Of a DNA stretch of 64,000 bases, positions 9,436 to 19,493 are shown in pieces. The notes under the pieces were generated by a model. That model did not search any database, was not told where the DNA came from, and saw only the letters and a program-made list of their open reading frames with translations. A program made the position numbers and the translations under genes. Source of the stretch: CAIVVT01 sp052145115 (GTDB lineage Bacteria; Acidobacteriota; Terriglobia; Bryobacterales; Bryobacteraceae). Each line of letters opens with the position of its first letter. Within the stretch, counting starts at the first letter, position 1. The stretch covers positions 62,001-126,000 of the forward strand of contig JBKQPG010000099.1 in the NCBI GenBank assembly GCA_052145115.1, given 5' to 3'.

Positions 9436-9660
9436 ATGATCATCACCTGTCCCAAGTGCAACGGCCACGATGTCTATCCCTCACGTTCGAAAAGTCTCCT
9501 CGAGCGCGTGCTGAGAATGCTAACCCTCCCGACCTACCATTGCAGCAGGTGCGCCGCGCGCTTCCGCTATCGGACCTCACCCGAGGATCTGCGCATGCTC
9601 AATCGGGAACTGCTGCTGCGGACCGCCATTCGTTCGCTCGGCTCACAGCCAAGCATGTAA
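9436..9660 (+). CDS. Small zinc-ribbon protein
   Basis: A 74-residue protein with CPKC and CSRC knuckles separated by about 30 residues, including a basic stretch rich in Ser, Leu and Arg. The plan matches the repeat unit of the larger protein at 5027, so the two are probably paralogous. The frame extends upstream to 9292, but homology and composition favour the ATG at 9436. The following 25 residues after the second knuckle are helical and Leu/Arg-rich. No function can be assigned. Confidence 0.6.
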   Translation: MIITCPKCNGHDVYPSRSKSLLERVLRMLTLPTYHCSRCAARFRYRTSPEDLRMLNRELLLRTAIRSLGSQPSM

Positions 9661-9764
9661 CCGCTCCGCTCCGCCAAGCCATCTAACCTACGGGCTGCCT
9701 GATATCCGCCTCTCGTGCCCGTATAATGGGAGTTTCGGATTTGTGTCCCGACCGGAACTCACTC

Positions 9765-12056
9765 ATGCTTTTGCAAAAATTCGTCGGAGTCCTTCTGCCG
9801 GCTGGCTTGTGCGCCGTTTGTTCGGTTTGTGCCGCTTCGTTGCCCCCGCGCGGACCGCTCCCCTCCGGAGTGGATGCCCAGGCCGTTCAGGCTTTTGCGG
9901 CGCTGCCGGGCTGGTTTGAGCCGCAGCGTCCCGGCGTATTCGTCTCCCACGGGCACGCCCCCGCGGTGGCCGTGGAACCACGCGGCATCCTCATGTCGCT
10001 CCCCGCCGCTGCCGGCCGGCCGGACCGCGTCCTGCCCGTCTCGCTGCCCGGCGCGCATCGTTTGCGCTGGAACGGCGACCGGAAACTGCCCGGAGTGACC
10101 TCCTATTTCACCGGTTCCGATCGTTCCCGCTGGCGCACCGGCGTGCCCCAGTTCGCCCGTGTCCGCGCGGCCTCGGTCTGGCCGGGCGTAGACATGGTGA
10201 TTTACAGCCACAGCCGGCGCATGGAGTACGACTTCGTTCTCGCTCCCGGTTCCGATCTGCGCCGCGTCCGGCTCCAGTTCGGCCGCGGTTGGCGCGCCTC
10301 CGTCGACGCCAACGGCGATCTGCAAGTGACCGACGGGACCGTCGCCTTCCGGCAGCAGAAGCCCGTCGCCTGGCAGCAGCGCGCCGGCCAGCGTGTGGAA
10401 CTGGTTTCCGCTTTCCGCCTGCAGCGCGACGGCTCTGTCGGCTTCCTCGTGCCCGGCTATGATCCCGCCCGGGAACTGGTCATCGATCCGGTCCTCGCCT
10501 TTTCCTCTTACATCGGGGGCGACACCGTGGACACGGTCTACGGCGTGGCGGCCGTTCCAGGCGGCTACTGGCTCACCGGCTCGACCGGTTCCACCGTGAC
10601 GATCCCCACCAAAGTCACGCCCTTTCAGAGCCTGCGCGACGCTTATCTCGACATATTCCTGGCCATGATCACCGTCGATGCGGATGGCCTACCGACGCTC
10701 GCCTACTACACCTATATCGGCGGCTCCGACGAAGACATTCCGGCCGGCATCGCGGCCTCTCCCAGCGGCACCCTGGCAGTGGTCGGCTCGACCTACTCAA
10801 AGGATTTCCCCGTCACCACCACCACTGCTTTTCAATCCACCTGGGGGGGCTCCTCCTGGAACGCTTTCGTGTTGCTCTTCGATCCCTCACAGACCAGCAC
10901 GTCCCAATTGGTTTATGCGTCTTTCTATGGCGGCGCCACCAGTACTTACGGAACTGCCGTAGCCTTCGACCCGTCCGGCAAGATCATCGCCGCCGGCACG
11001 ACCCCCGACGACGCCTTGGTCGACACGCCGGTGAACGCCGGCTACCAGTCCGCCACTGGCGGCGCCCAGGACGTGTTCATCCTGCAGGTGGATCCCTCCG
11101 CCTCGACTCCCGCTGACACCCTGGTCAACGGGACTTTGCTGGGCGGCAACCTGACCGACATCCCGTATGCCATCGGCGTCGACGCCCAGGGCCGGATTTA
11201 TATCGTCGGCACCACCGCCTCCGCTAATTTCCCGGTCTCCGCGGCGCCTTATCAGCGTTATCTGAGCAGCTACCAGAATGCCTTCTTTTCGGTGATCGAC
11301 TTTTCGCAACCGACCGCCAACCAATTGGTTTACTCAACTTATTTGGGTGGCGAAAACCTCGATGAAGCCACCTCGCTGGTCCTCGACGCCCAGAACCGCG
11401 CCTGGATCGCCGGCTACACCAACTCGACACATTTCCCAGTCACTTCCGACGCTGTGCAGACGTCGTTTAGCGGGGAAGTCGCCGCCTGGCTCGCGCGTGT
11501 CGATATCACCCAGTCCGGCGCCGGCTTTCTGACCTACTCCACTTACTTCAACGGCTCGCAAACCACCGTCCCCTTCGCGGTGACGCTGGATTCGCTGGGC
11601 CGGCCCGTTATCGGCGGCTACACCACTTCGCCCGACCTGCCCATCGTGGCCCCCCTCTCCATCCAGTCGACGCCACCGCTTCAGGGCGCTTTCCTGGCCA
11701 CCGTCGATCCCACCCTGTCCGGTTCCGCCGGCCTCGTCTTCTCGACGGTATTCGGCGGTACCACCCTCGACACGGTGACTTCCCTGACCCGCGATGCGCT
11801 GGGCAACCTGTTCGTCGGCGGATACACCAGCTCCGCTGATTTCCCGGTCACCAACGGCGCGCCCCGCATCAGCCCCGCCGGCGTCAATGATGGTTTTTAC
11901 ATGCTCCTGAAACCGGCCTCGACGCTCCAGCGCGGACCCGGCATCCCGGAACGTCCCGTTCCAACCCTCCCCGGGACGGAGCGGTTCCGTCCGCCCGATC
12001 GGAGCCCCACGCCTTCCAAACCGTCTTTGTCCATCACCAGCGCCTCGAGCGAGTGA
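9765..12056 (+). CDS. Secreted SBBP-type beta-propeller protein
   Basis: The product is about 763 residues with an N-terminal signal peptide (MLLQKFVGVLLPAGLCAV, then Ala-rich cleavage region). An N-terminal domain of the kind that precedes SBBP repeats covers roughly residues 30-250. It is followed by at least seven repeats of about 55-60 residues with the pattern ST(Y/F)xGG...D...A...D..G...(I/V)xGxT.S..FPV. These SBBP repeats are a hallmark of Solibacter-type Acidobacteria and build an extracellular propeller. The C-terminus is Pro/Arg/Ser-rich without a recognisable anchor. The ATG at 9765 is preferred over 9726 because it opens the signal peptide. Confidence 0.85.
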   Translation: MLLQKFVGVLLPAGLCAVCSVCAASLPPRGPLPSGVDAQAVQAFAALPGWFEPQRPGVFVSHGHAPAVAVEPRGILMSLPAAAGRPDRVLPVSLPGAHRLRWNGDRKLPGVTSYFTGSDRSRWRTGVPQFARVRAASVWPGVDMVIYSHSRRMEYDFVLAPGSDLRRVRLQFGRGWRASVDANGDLQVTDGTVAFRQQKPVAWQQRAGQRVELVSAFRLQRDGSVGFLVPGYDPARELVIDPVLAFSSYIGGDTVDTVYGVAAVPGGYWLTGSTGSTVTIPTKVTPFQSLRDAYLDIFLAMITVDADGLPTLAYYTYIGGSDEDIPAGIAASPSGTLAVVGSTYSKDFPVTTTTAFQSTWGGSSWNAFVLLFDPSQTSTSQLVYASFYGGATSTYGTAVAFDPSGKIIAAGTTPDDALVDTPVNAGYQSATGGAQDVFILQVDPSASTPADTLVNGTLLGGNLTDIPYAIGVDAQGRIYIVGTTASANFPVSAAPYQRYLSSYQNAFFSVIDFSQPTANQLVYSTYLGGENLDEATSLVLDAQNRAWIAGYTNSTHFPVTSDAVQTSFSGEVAAWLARVDITQSGAGFLTYSTYFNGSQTTVPFAVTLDSLGRPVIGGYTTSPDLPIVAPLSIQSTPPLQGAFLATVDPTLSGSAGLVFSTVFGGTTLDTVTSLTRDALGNLFVGGYTSSADFPVTNGAPRISPAGVNDGFYMLLKPASTLQRGPGIPERPVPTLPGTERFRPPDRSPTPSKPSLSITSASSE

Positions 12057-12204
12057 CACACGCCGGGCACGCCGCCGGATCGATTCCGGTTGGTGTGGCC
12101 CCGTGTGGACGAATCCGCAAGCCGGGAGCCAAAATGAGAATTTCGGACTTCTGCCCTTGGATGTAGCTCCCGCGGACCGGAGTGGAAGGGGTGTCTAATC
12201 GAAG

Positions 12205-13887
12205 ATGCAACATCGCATCGTGACGATCTCGGTGCTGGCATTGGCGGCGCTGGGCCTCTACCCGGTGCTGCGCTCGGCGCCCGAGCCCGGGCCTTCCATC
12301 GTCTTCGAAAACGCCATCCAGCGCTCCGGCATTACGTTCCGGATGAACAATTCCGTCACGCCGCAGAAGCACCAGGTGGAGACCATGCTGGCCGGCGTCG
12401 CGATCTTCGACTACAACAACGACGGCCTGCCGGACATCTACTTCGTCAACGGCGCCGAACTGCCGTCGATGGATAAGTCCGACTCCCGGTTTCACAACCG
12501 CCTGTACCGCAATAACGGCGACGGCACGTTCACCGACGTCACTGAAAAAGCCGGCCTGGCCGGAGCGGGCTACGGCATGGGCGTGGCGGCCGGCGACTAC
12601 GACAACGATGGCTGGGAGGATCTTTACATCGCCGGCGTCAACCGCAACCAGCTATTCCATAACAACGGCGACGGAACATTCACGGACGTCACGGAGAAGG
12701 CCGGCGTGGCGGGCATTCTGCCGAAGTACGGCAAGGCGTGGTCGATCAGCGCGGGCTGGTTCGACTACGACAACGACGGCTATCTCGATCTGTTCGTGGT
12801 CAACTACGTGAACTGGGACATCAATCACGAGCCGCCCTGCGCCATCGGGCCGGTGCGCGCCTATTGCTCGCCGGACAGTTACGGCGGGCAGCCCAACATT
12901 CTGTATCACAACAACGGCGATGGCACCTTCACCGACGTCTCGGAGAAGTCGGGCATCGCCAAACACATCGGCAAGGGCATGGGCGTGTCGTTCGCGGACT
13001 ATGACGGCGACGGCTTCACCGACATCTTCGTCTCCAACGACACGTACCGCAATTTCCTGTTCCACAACAATGGCGACGGCACATTCACGGAGAACGCCAT
13101 TCTGGCCGGCGTGGCGTACAACGAGAACGGAAAATCGATCGCCGCCATGGGCACGGATTTCAGGGATATCGACAACGACGGGCGGCCGGACATTTTCGTG
13201 GTGGGCATGGTGGGCGACACGTTTCCGCTGTTTCTGAATCACGGGCGCGAGTTCCTGGACGTGACCAGCATGTCGGGGATCGCGCGGGCCACCGCGGGGG
13301 TGACGGGGTGGGGCGCGGGGATGTTCGATTTCGACAACGACGGGTACAAGGATCTGTTCGTGACCTGCGCCGCGATCCTGGACAATTCGGAGGAGATCGA
13401 CCACCTGCCGGCCGAGCTGCCCAACATGGTGCTGCGAAATCTCGGCAACAAGAAGTTCGCCAACGTCTCCAAGCAGGCCGGCGAGAGCTTCGCCCACGCC
13501 GCCCGGCACCGCGGCGTGGCGTTCGGCGATCTCAACAACGACGGCCGGATCGATGCCGTCGTGGTGACGCAAAACGAGAGTCCGGAGATCTGGATGAACC
13601 GCTCGCCGGCGCCGAACCACTGGCTGCTGTTGAAACTCACGGGAACCAAAAGCAACCGCGACGGGCTGGGAGCGCGCGTCAAGCTGACGCCGGCGGGGGG
13701 CAAACCGCAGTACAACCACGCCACCACCAGCGTCGGCTACAGCACCTCGAGCGACCGGCGGGTGCACTTCGGCCTGGGCGCGGCCACGAGCGCGGAGAGC
13801 ATCGAAATCCAGTGGCCGAGCGGTACACGACAGGTGCTCAAGAACGTCAAGGCCGACCAGATCCTCAACGTCCAGGAACCGCGGTAG
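12205..13887 (+). CDS. Secreted CRTAC1-type FG-GAP/VCBS protein with ASPIC/UnbV C-domain
   Basis: This 560-residue protein has an N-terminal hydrophobic signal (ISVLALAALGLYPVL). At least six FG-GAP/VCBS blades follow, each carrying a calcium loop such as DYNNDGLPD, DYDNDGWED or DYDGDGFTD, and alternating with NNGDGTF(T/S)DV segments. An ASPIC/UnbV domain occupies about residues 475-555 (NHWLLLKLTG, GLGARVK, VHFGLG, WPSG). The result is a predicted extracellular beta-propeller. The family is greatly expanded in Bryobacterales and often travels with TPR proteins, as the paralogue at 32155 does here. Biological role is unknown. Confidence 0.88.
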   Translation: MQHRIVTISVLALAALGLYPVLRSAPEPGPSIVFENAIQRSGITFRMNNSVTPQKHQVETMLAGVAIFDYNNDGLPDIYFVNGAELPSMDKSDSRFHNRLYRNNGDGTFTDVTEKAGLAGAGYGMGVAAGDYDNDGWEDLYIAGVNRNQLFHNNGDGTFTDVTEKAGVAGILPKYGKAWSISAGWFDYDNDGYLDLFVVNYVNWDINHEPPCAIGPVRAYCSPDSYGGQPNILYHNNGDGTFTDVSEKSGIAKHIGKGMGVSFADYDGDGFTDIFVSNDTYRNFLFHNNGDGTFTENAILAGVAYNENGKSIAAMGTDFRDIDNDGRPDIFVVGMVGDTFPLFLNHGREFLDVTSMSGIARATAGVTGWGAGMFDFDNDGYKDLFVTCAAILDNSEEIDHLPAELPNMVLRNLGNKKFANVSKQAGESFAHAARHRGVAFGDLNNDGRIDAVVVTQNESPEIWMNRSPAPNHWLLLKLTGTKSNRDGLGARVKLTPAGGKPQYNHATTSVGYSTSSDRRVHFGLGAATSAESIEIQWPSGTRQVLKNVKADQILNVQEPR

Positions 13888-14431
13888 GAAGCGGGAGGGA
13901 GCAAGGATTCAGCCTGCCGATGCTCGGCCGGGCGGCGGGGGTGCGATTGGCGGAGCGTGGAAGGGGCGTTCGCGAGAAATTGGAGGATCAAAGCCAAGTG
14001 CGACACTTATGTCGCAAAGTGTCGCATTTCGTCATACGGCGTGTGACGGCAGAGTGATTCGGGAAAGGTCCGGCCGGAAGGCGAGAAATGATATGTAAGA
14101 ATCTTTGAATCAGATTGATACATGAAAGAAGGCGGTTCCGATTGGATCGTGAGCCGGGTGAGTAAGTATGACAATTCGACAGGATGTGGTGTCGTGTCGA
14201 AATGTCGAATTGGCGGGTTCGCAGGGCTGGGGTGAGCGGTGGAGGCGGGGCGGGCAGTCCCCGGGTCCAGGGCCATGGCGATTCGATAGAATCTCAAGAT
14301 CGAGGGATTGAGGCAGGAGGCTCAAGCCAGCCCGGCTCCCTGGGCCGCGCATCAAACAACTGGGTGAAGCGCATCCTGATGGGTGCAAGCGGCGTGGCGG
14401 ATGCCAAAGGCAGATTGGAGGTGCAGGCGCA
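13888..14431. other. 544-bp intergenic region with nested TGTCG palindromes
   Basis: No credible gene. It carries a perfect 10-bp inverted repeat at 13999-14008/14017-14026 and another at 14172-14181/14203-14212. Both are built from the core TGTCG/CGACA. A 19-bp string at 14189-14207 recurs exactly at 44371-44389. Confidence 0.6.
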
Positions 14432-15328
14432 GTGAGACGAATCGTGCGCGGGCTGAAGCTGGGCGTGCTGTTGGTGGCGGCCTTGGGCTGCCGCGGACAG
14501 TGGGATGCGGGCAAGTTGATCCGCTCGGACGCGGCCCAACTGCCGGCGGCGGAAGTGCACAGGTTCCTGGAGATGATCTGTCCGGGCCAAACGAGCGATT
14601 CGGGATGCAAGGTCTGTCCCAAAGACACGGCATTCACGCCCCCGGCTTCGACCCAAACATGGGATCTCAAGGCAATCATCCCAGGACACTTCCTGTCGCT
14701 GAGCAGCGACGACACTGTGGTCAGCGGATTGGGATGCGAGCCGCACGCCAACGGGATGAGCGGGTCGTACCTGTTTACCAGGGAGGGGCCGGGGTGGCGG
14801 AAGGTGCGGTACGAAGCGGGCGTGAAGGCCTTCGACTGCAAGAAAATGACCGGCCTCGACAGTCGCGACCGATTGGTTTGCGCGGCCTATGATATGCACC
14901 AGGGCTTCGGGGACGAGTTCCTGTACCTGCTGGACCCGGGCCGGGATCCCAGGACCTTGAACTCACAGAACGACACTTCTCGCGGCGACATCTTCTTTGA
15001 TGTGGGCGATAGTCTGCAGGGCTGCGTCCGGCTCGCGGACGGCACGGTGCTCAGCGGGGCCATGGAGCGGGTGGAGTTCGTGCCATTGGAGCAAGATCGG
15101 CAGGTGCGCATTGTGGTGACCGCGCGGCTGGGGAGAGCCGTGGTCCCCAATGACATCTTCAGGAAGGCCTGCGCGCCCGGACTGTCAAAGGGGCTAAGAC
15201 TGGCGACGGTGTTGCGACGGTACTCGTTCGTTTTCGATGGCCAGGACGTCGTGTCGGACGCGGACAATCCACCGCTGAGCAACCGGGCGGCGGTGGCGCC
15301 GCGAACGTCCTACACGAGCATGAGGTGA
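14432..15328 (+). CDS. Hypothetical secreted protein, possible lipoprotein
   Basis: A 298-residue protein of no recognised family starting at GTG 14432, with GGAGG about 12 nt upstream. The N-terminus is basic then hydrophobic, ending in AALGC, a non-canonical lipobox (Ala at -3), so lipoprotein processing is possible but unsure. Eight further Cys residues, including a cluster at about residues 50-62 (CPGQ...CKVCPKD), suggest disulfides in an exported protein. The middle has Asp/Gly-rich strands consistent with a beta-rich fold. Its neighbours are also secreted proteins. Confidence 0.65.
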   Translation: MRRIVRGLKLGVLLVAALGCRGQWDAGKLIRSDAAQLPAAEVHRFLEMICPGQTSDSGCKVCPKDTAFTPPASTQTWDLKAIIPGHFLSLSSDDTVVSGLGCEPHANGMSGSYLFTREGPGWRKVRYEAGVKAFDCKKMTGLDSRDRLVCAAYDMHQGFGDEFLYLLDPGRDPRTLNSQNDTSRGDIFFDVGDSLQGCVRLADGTVLSGAMERVEFVPLEQDRQVRIVVTARLGRAVVPNDIFRKACAPGLSKGLRLATVLRRYSFVFDGQDVVSDADNPPLSNRAAVAPRTSYTSMR

Positions 15329-15375
15329 GCCTGCTTTCCGGTGCGATTTGACGGTGCGGCGAGCCGTCTTTGCGG

Positions 15376-15420
15376 GTGAAAACACCGTGCGGGAGGGCGT
15401 TTTTTTCGTGTTTTCACCGC
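15376..15420 (+). terminator. Hairpin downstream of the gene at 14432
   Basis: A 10-bp perfect inverted repeat (15376-15385 with 15408-15417) has a run of seven T in its loop at 15400-15406. It lies about 50 nt after the stop codon at 15328. It may terminate that transcript or be an operator for the downstream glucosidase; the T run in the loop is unusual for an intrinsic terminator. Confidence 0.35.
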
Positions 15421-15587
15421 TATCTCCGGATTCCAATACGCCCCCAAACCGCGGTCCCGGGCTGATGAAGCAGGCTGAGGGCGGGCGTTCAGGACGGTCC
15501 AATCAGGCCGGGCCGCTCAGCCATCGGATATACTCTCAATCGAACCGATACGAAGGATCGGTCTGTTCTGTCCCAAGAAGTGCCATC

Positions 15588-17846
15588 ATGTCTCCAGCCC
15601 TCCACTCCCGTATCTCCCTGCGCGCGCTGACGCTCTGCGCCTGCGCCGCGCTAGCCCTGCCGCTCGCCGCGCAGCCCGCTCCCAAGACCCCGGCCAAGTT
15701 GCCATGGATGAACAAGGCGCTCTCGCCCGATGAGCGCGCCGCCATGGTGATCGCCCAGATGACGCTGGACGAGAAGATCCAGCTCGTCCACGGCGTGGGT
15801 TGGGGCGGCAACCTGCCCATCTCGCCCGCCGCGAACGGCAACAACGGCGGCGCGGGTTATGTGCCCGGCATCGAGCGCCTCGGCATCCCCGGCATCAATA
15901 TGGCCGACTCCGCCGTGGGCGTCGCCCTGGGCGGCCAGCACAGCCGCTATTCCACGCTGTTGCCCTCCACGCTGGGCGCGGCCTCGAGCTGGAATCCGCA
16001 GGCGGCCTATCTTTACGGCCAGGTGATCGGCCGCGAGCTCCGCGCGCAGGGCTACAACATGTCGATCGGCGGCGGCGTCGACCTGGCCCGCGAGCCGCGC
16101 AACGGCCGCAACTTCGAATACGCCGGAGAGGATCCGCTGCTCGCCGGCACCATGGTGGGCCAGCTCGAGAAGGGCGTCCAGTCGCAACAGATTATGGGCG
16201 ACGTGAAACATTACGCGCTCAACGATCAGGAGATTGGCCGCACCATCCTGAACGCGAAAATCGGGAAACGCGCCATGCGCGAAAGCGACCTACTGGCCTT
16301 TCAGACGGCACTCGGAATCTCCCATGCCGCGGGTGTCATGTGCTCCTACAACATCGTCAACGGCGACTATGCCTGCGAAAACGACTATCTGCTGAACCAG
16401 GCCCTCAAGCACGACTTCGGCTTCCAAGGCTGGGTCATGTCCGATTGGGGTGGCACCCACTCCACGGCCAAGGCCGCCAACGCCGGCCTGGACATGGAAA
16501 TGCCGGGCACCAACTTCTTTGGCGACGGACTCAAGCAGGCCGTCCAATCCGGCCAGGTTCCGCAGGCTCGCCTGGACGACATGGTTCACCGCATCCTGCG
16601 CTCTATGTTTGCCGTCGGCGTGATCGATAATCCGCCCCGGCGCCAGGTGGTCGACGTTTTCCAGGGACTCGAGGACGCCCAGCGCATCGCCGAGCAGAGC
16701 ATCGTCCTGCTGCGCAATGCCGAACTCAAGACCGGCGGCCGCACGCTGCCGCTCAGCGCTGCCTCTCTGCACTCGGTGGCCATCATCGGCGCCCACGCCG
16801 ACGTGGGCCTACTCTCCGGCGGCGGCTCGGCCCAGGTCGACCCGCCGGGCGGCAACGCCGTGCCCCTCGCGCCAGGAGTGAGCCAGTGGGGCGCGGCCGT
16901 CTACTTCCCCTCCTCCCCTTTGAAGGAGCTGCAGAAGAAGGCGCCCCACGCCAAATTCACCTACGATGCCGGAACGGACCCGGCCGCCGCGGCCAAACTG
17001 GCGGCCGACTCGCAGATCGCCATCGTCTTTGTGGAACAACACATGAGCGAGGGCCGCGATGCGCCGACGCTCATGCTCCCCGGCAAACAGAACGAGCTGG
17101 TCGAAGCCGTCGCCGCGGCCAATTCGCGCACCATCGTCGTGCTCGAAACCGGCGGCCCTGTCGCCCTGCCCTGGGCCGATAAGGTCGCCGCTGTTTTCGC
17201 CGCCTGGTATCCCGGCATCCGCGGCGCGCAGGCCCTCGCCAGTCTCATGTTCGGCGAGGTCAACCCTTCGGCCAAACTGCCGGTAAGCTTCGCCCGCGCC
17301 GACGCCGATCTGCCGCACGCTACGGTCCCCGGCTCCAATTTGCGCCCGGTTGACATGCCGCCGGAACCCGGCTCCACGCACCGGCGCCGCGAGCTGCCGG
17401 CCTTCGATGTCAACTACGCCGGCGAGGGCCCGCGAGTCGGCTACAAGTGGTTCGAGTCGACTGGCAAGAAGGCCCAGTTCCCCTTCGGCTTCGGCCTCTC
17501 CTACACGACCTACTCTTACTCCGCGTTGAAGGTCGACGCGGCGGCCAAGACGGCTTCTTTCACGGTGAAGAACACCGGTTCGCGGCCCGGCGTCGAAATC
17601 GCCCAACTATACGCCGCCCTGCCGGCGGCGGCGGGCGAAAACTTCAAGCGCCTGGTGGCCTTCGAGCGTGTGCCGCTCAAACCGGGCGAAGCCAGGACCG
17701 TCACTCTGACCATCGATCCGCTATACCTGTCGATCTTCGACGAAGCGGCGAATGACTGGCAGCTCCTCTCAGGAGACTATCGACTCAGTGCCGGACCCAG
17801 TTCGGACGCAACACCGCTCACCGCAACGCTGCACGTCGCTAATTGA
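15588..17846 (+). CDS. Exported GH3 beta-glucosidase
   Basis: This 752-residue glycoside hydrolase family 3 enzyme begins with a signal peptide (residues 1-32, ending near LAAQPAP). The (beta/alpha)8 domain has the conserved KHYALNDQE segment. The nucleophile is Asp286 in VMSDWGG. The alpha/beta sandwich domain and C-terminal fibronectin-III-like domain (GFGLSYTTYSY then the NTGSRPG segment) complete the usual bgl architecture. It should release glucose or similar residues from beta-linked oligosaccharides in the periplasm or outside. The frame continues upstream to 15348, but the ATG at 15588 opens the signal peptide. Confidence 0.92.
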   Translation: MSPALHSRISLRALTLCACAALALPLAAQPAPKTPAKLPWMNKALSPDERAAMVIAQMTLDEKIQLVHGVGWGGNLPISPAANGNNGGAGYVPGIERLGIPGINMADSAVGVALGGQHSRYSTLLPSTLGAASSWNPQAAYLYGQVIGRELRAQGYNMSIGGGVDLAREPRNGRNFEYAGEDPLLAGTMVGQLEKGVQSQQIMGDVKHYALNDQEIGRTILNAKIGKRAMRESDLLAFQTALGISHAAGVMCSYNIVNGDYACENDYLLNQALKHDFGFQGWVMSDWGGTHSTAKAANAGLDMEMPGTNFFGDGLKQAVQSGQVPQARLDDMVHRILRSMFAVGVIDNPPRRQVVDVFQGLEDAQRIAEQSIVLLRNAELKTGGRTLPLSAASLHSVAIIGAHADVGLLSGGGSAQVDPPGGNAVPLAPGVSQWGAAVYFPSSPLKELQKKAPHAKFTYDAGTDPAAAAKLAADSQIAIVFVEQHMSEGRDAPTLMLPGKQNELVEAVAAANSRTIVVLETGGPVALPWADKVAAVFAAWYPGIRGAQALASLMFGEVNPSAKLPVSFARADADLPHATVPGSNLRPVDMPPEPGSTHRRRELPAFDVNYAGEGPRVGYKWFESTGKKAQFPFGFGLSYTTYSYSALKVDAAAKTASFTVKNTGSRPGVEIAQLYAALPAAAGENFKRLVAFERVPLKPGEARTVTLTIDPLYLSIFDEAANDWQLLSGDYRLSAGPSSDATPLTATLHVAN

Positions 17847-17952
17847 GCCTCACACGGACTTCAAGCTCATGCCCGCGAAATGGGACGCTGGCAGGTCAGT
17901 CCGGCGTCCCGCGTGTTTCTTGTGCGCCAGTTGATGAAGGGAGAAGCAACTG

Positions 17953-19347
17953 ATGTCCAGATCCCGATTGATCCTGCTGCTGGTATTGGCCCCGTTGTTC
18001 GCTCAGGACCCGGTTATCATCCGCCCGAAGGAGATAGATGACGTCCTGACGAATCCAGGGATGGGATTCATGACCTTCCAGCGGTTCAATGGGGACGAGT
18101 TGAACCAGGGACTAAAATGGACCGAGGGCTTCCCTCTCGTCTACCAGCCTTTCAAGGGCAGCCTTACTAACAAGGATCATCCGGACACATCCATTGCCTA
18201 CTTCCGCGTGTATTGGAGATACATCGAGCCGGACAGAGGCAAGTATAACTGGGACCTGTTCGACACCGCGATCAGGACTGCTCATGACCGCGGCCAGACC
18301 CTCATGGTCCGCATCGCGCCTTACGGCAGTTCGGGTGAAAAAAAGGACGATTTACCCGATTGGTATCGTGCCGAAGTCGGTGATGAGTCGGGCAAGCTGC
18401 CGGTCCAGAAATGGCGTACCGATCCCGAGCGCCCGCTCTATGCGGAACGCTTTGGAGAGTTGATCCGGGCTTTCGGGAAACGCTACGACGGCCATCCCGA
18501 CCTGGAGAGCGTGGACCTGGCGATCGTTGGTGCGTGGGGCGAGGGCGCGGGCGCCGGCCAGCTCAGCGAAAGGACTCGCGAAGCGCTCGTCGACGCCTAT
18601 CTCGAAGCGTTCCGGCAAACGCCCCTGGTGATGCTGCTAACGGACGAAACAACCAACAAGTACGCCCTTTCGAAGAAGGACGTCGGCTGGCGCGTGGATT
18701 GTCTGGGAGATATGGGTGGCTTCAATCCCGCGTGGAACCACATGGTTGATTACTACCCCGAAGCTATCATTAACTTCGGGATGCGGGACGCGTGGCGCAA
18801 AGCGCCGGTGAGCTTCGAAGTTTGCTGGGTGATGCAGTATTGGAAGGACAAGGGCTGGGATCTGGACTACATCATCGATCAGTCGCTGAAGTGGCACATC
18901 TCATCCTTCAATGGAAAGTCGTCTCCGGTACCAGCGGAATGGAAGCCGCGGGTAGACCAATGGTTGAAAAAGATGGGCTACCGATTTGTCCTGCGGAAGT
19001 TTACCTATTACCCCGCGGTCCAGGCGCAAGGTAAGTTGGAGTTTACGACATGGTGGGAAAACAAGGGTGTCGCGCCCATCTATAAGCCGTACTTACTCGC
19101 GTTGAGGCTGAAGAACGGATCGCAAAGCATCATCCTGCCCACGGATGCAGATATCCGCTCCTGGCTGCCGGGAGATATCGTCTACGATAACTCCGTTTTT
19201 GTTCCCGCGGAGTTACCTGCCGGGGAGTACGAACTGCAGATCGGGCTCCTGGACCCCGTCTCCAGGCAGCCCAGGGTAAAGCTGGCCATCGCCGGGCACC
19301 AGCCGGACGGATGGTACGCCCTCGGTAAGATCAGGATCGTAGAGTAA
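17953..19347 (+). CDS. Secreted DUF4832-containing TIM-barrel-like protein
   Basis: A 464-residue protein with a short signal peptide (SRLILLLVLAPLFAQ). The N-terminal two thirds look like a glycoside-hydrolase-type TIM barrel: NPGMGF near residue 38, YFRVYWRYIEP then GKYNWDLFD near 80-95, and a GAWGEGAG segment near 195 that may supply acidic residues. The C-terminal third (from about 355, WWENKGVAPIYKPY) matches DUF4832, a beta-sandwich. Such proteins occur in polysaccharide-use loci; hydrolase activity is inferred, not shown. It follows GH3 by 106 bp on the same strand. Confidence 0.72.
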   Translation: MSRSRLILLLVLAPLFAQDPVIIRPKEIDDVLTNPGMGFMTFQRFNGDELNQGLKWTEGFPLVYQPFKGSLTNKDHPDTSIAYFRVYWRYIEPDRGKYNWDLFDTAIRTAHDRGQTLMVRIAPYGSSGEKKDDLPDWYRAEVGDESGKLPVQKWRTDPERPLYAERFGELIRAFGKRYDGHPDLESVDLAIVGAWGEGAGAGQLSERTREALVDAYLEAFRQTPLVMLLTDETTNKYALSKKDVGWRVDCLGDMGGFNPAWNHMVDYYPEAIINFGMRDAWRKAPVSFEVCWVMQYWKDKGWDLDYIIDQSLKWHISSFNGKSSPVPAEWKPRVDQWLKKMGYRFVLRKFTYYPAVQAQGKLEFTTWWENKGVAPIYKPYLLALRLKNGSQSIILPTDADIRSWLPGDIVYDNSVFVPAELPAGEYELQIGLLDPVSRQPRVKLAIAGHQPDGWYALGKIRIVE

Positions 19348-19493
19348 TTGTCGAGTTAGGTTCGGCTCTTCGGGGCTGTGACGACCGGTCCTGCACGGCG
19401 ACCGGATCCTGCGTCAAGGCCCATGCTGTCCGGCAGGGCGTGGCCGGGGCGCCGGCCAACCCGCTGGGGCTGGACGTGCGAGAATAAAGGCAT

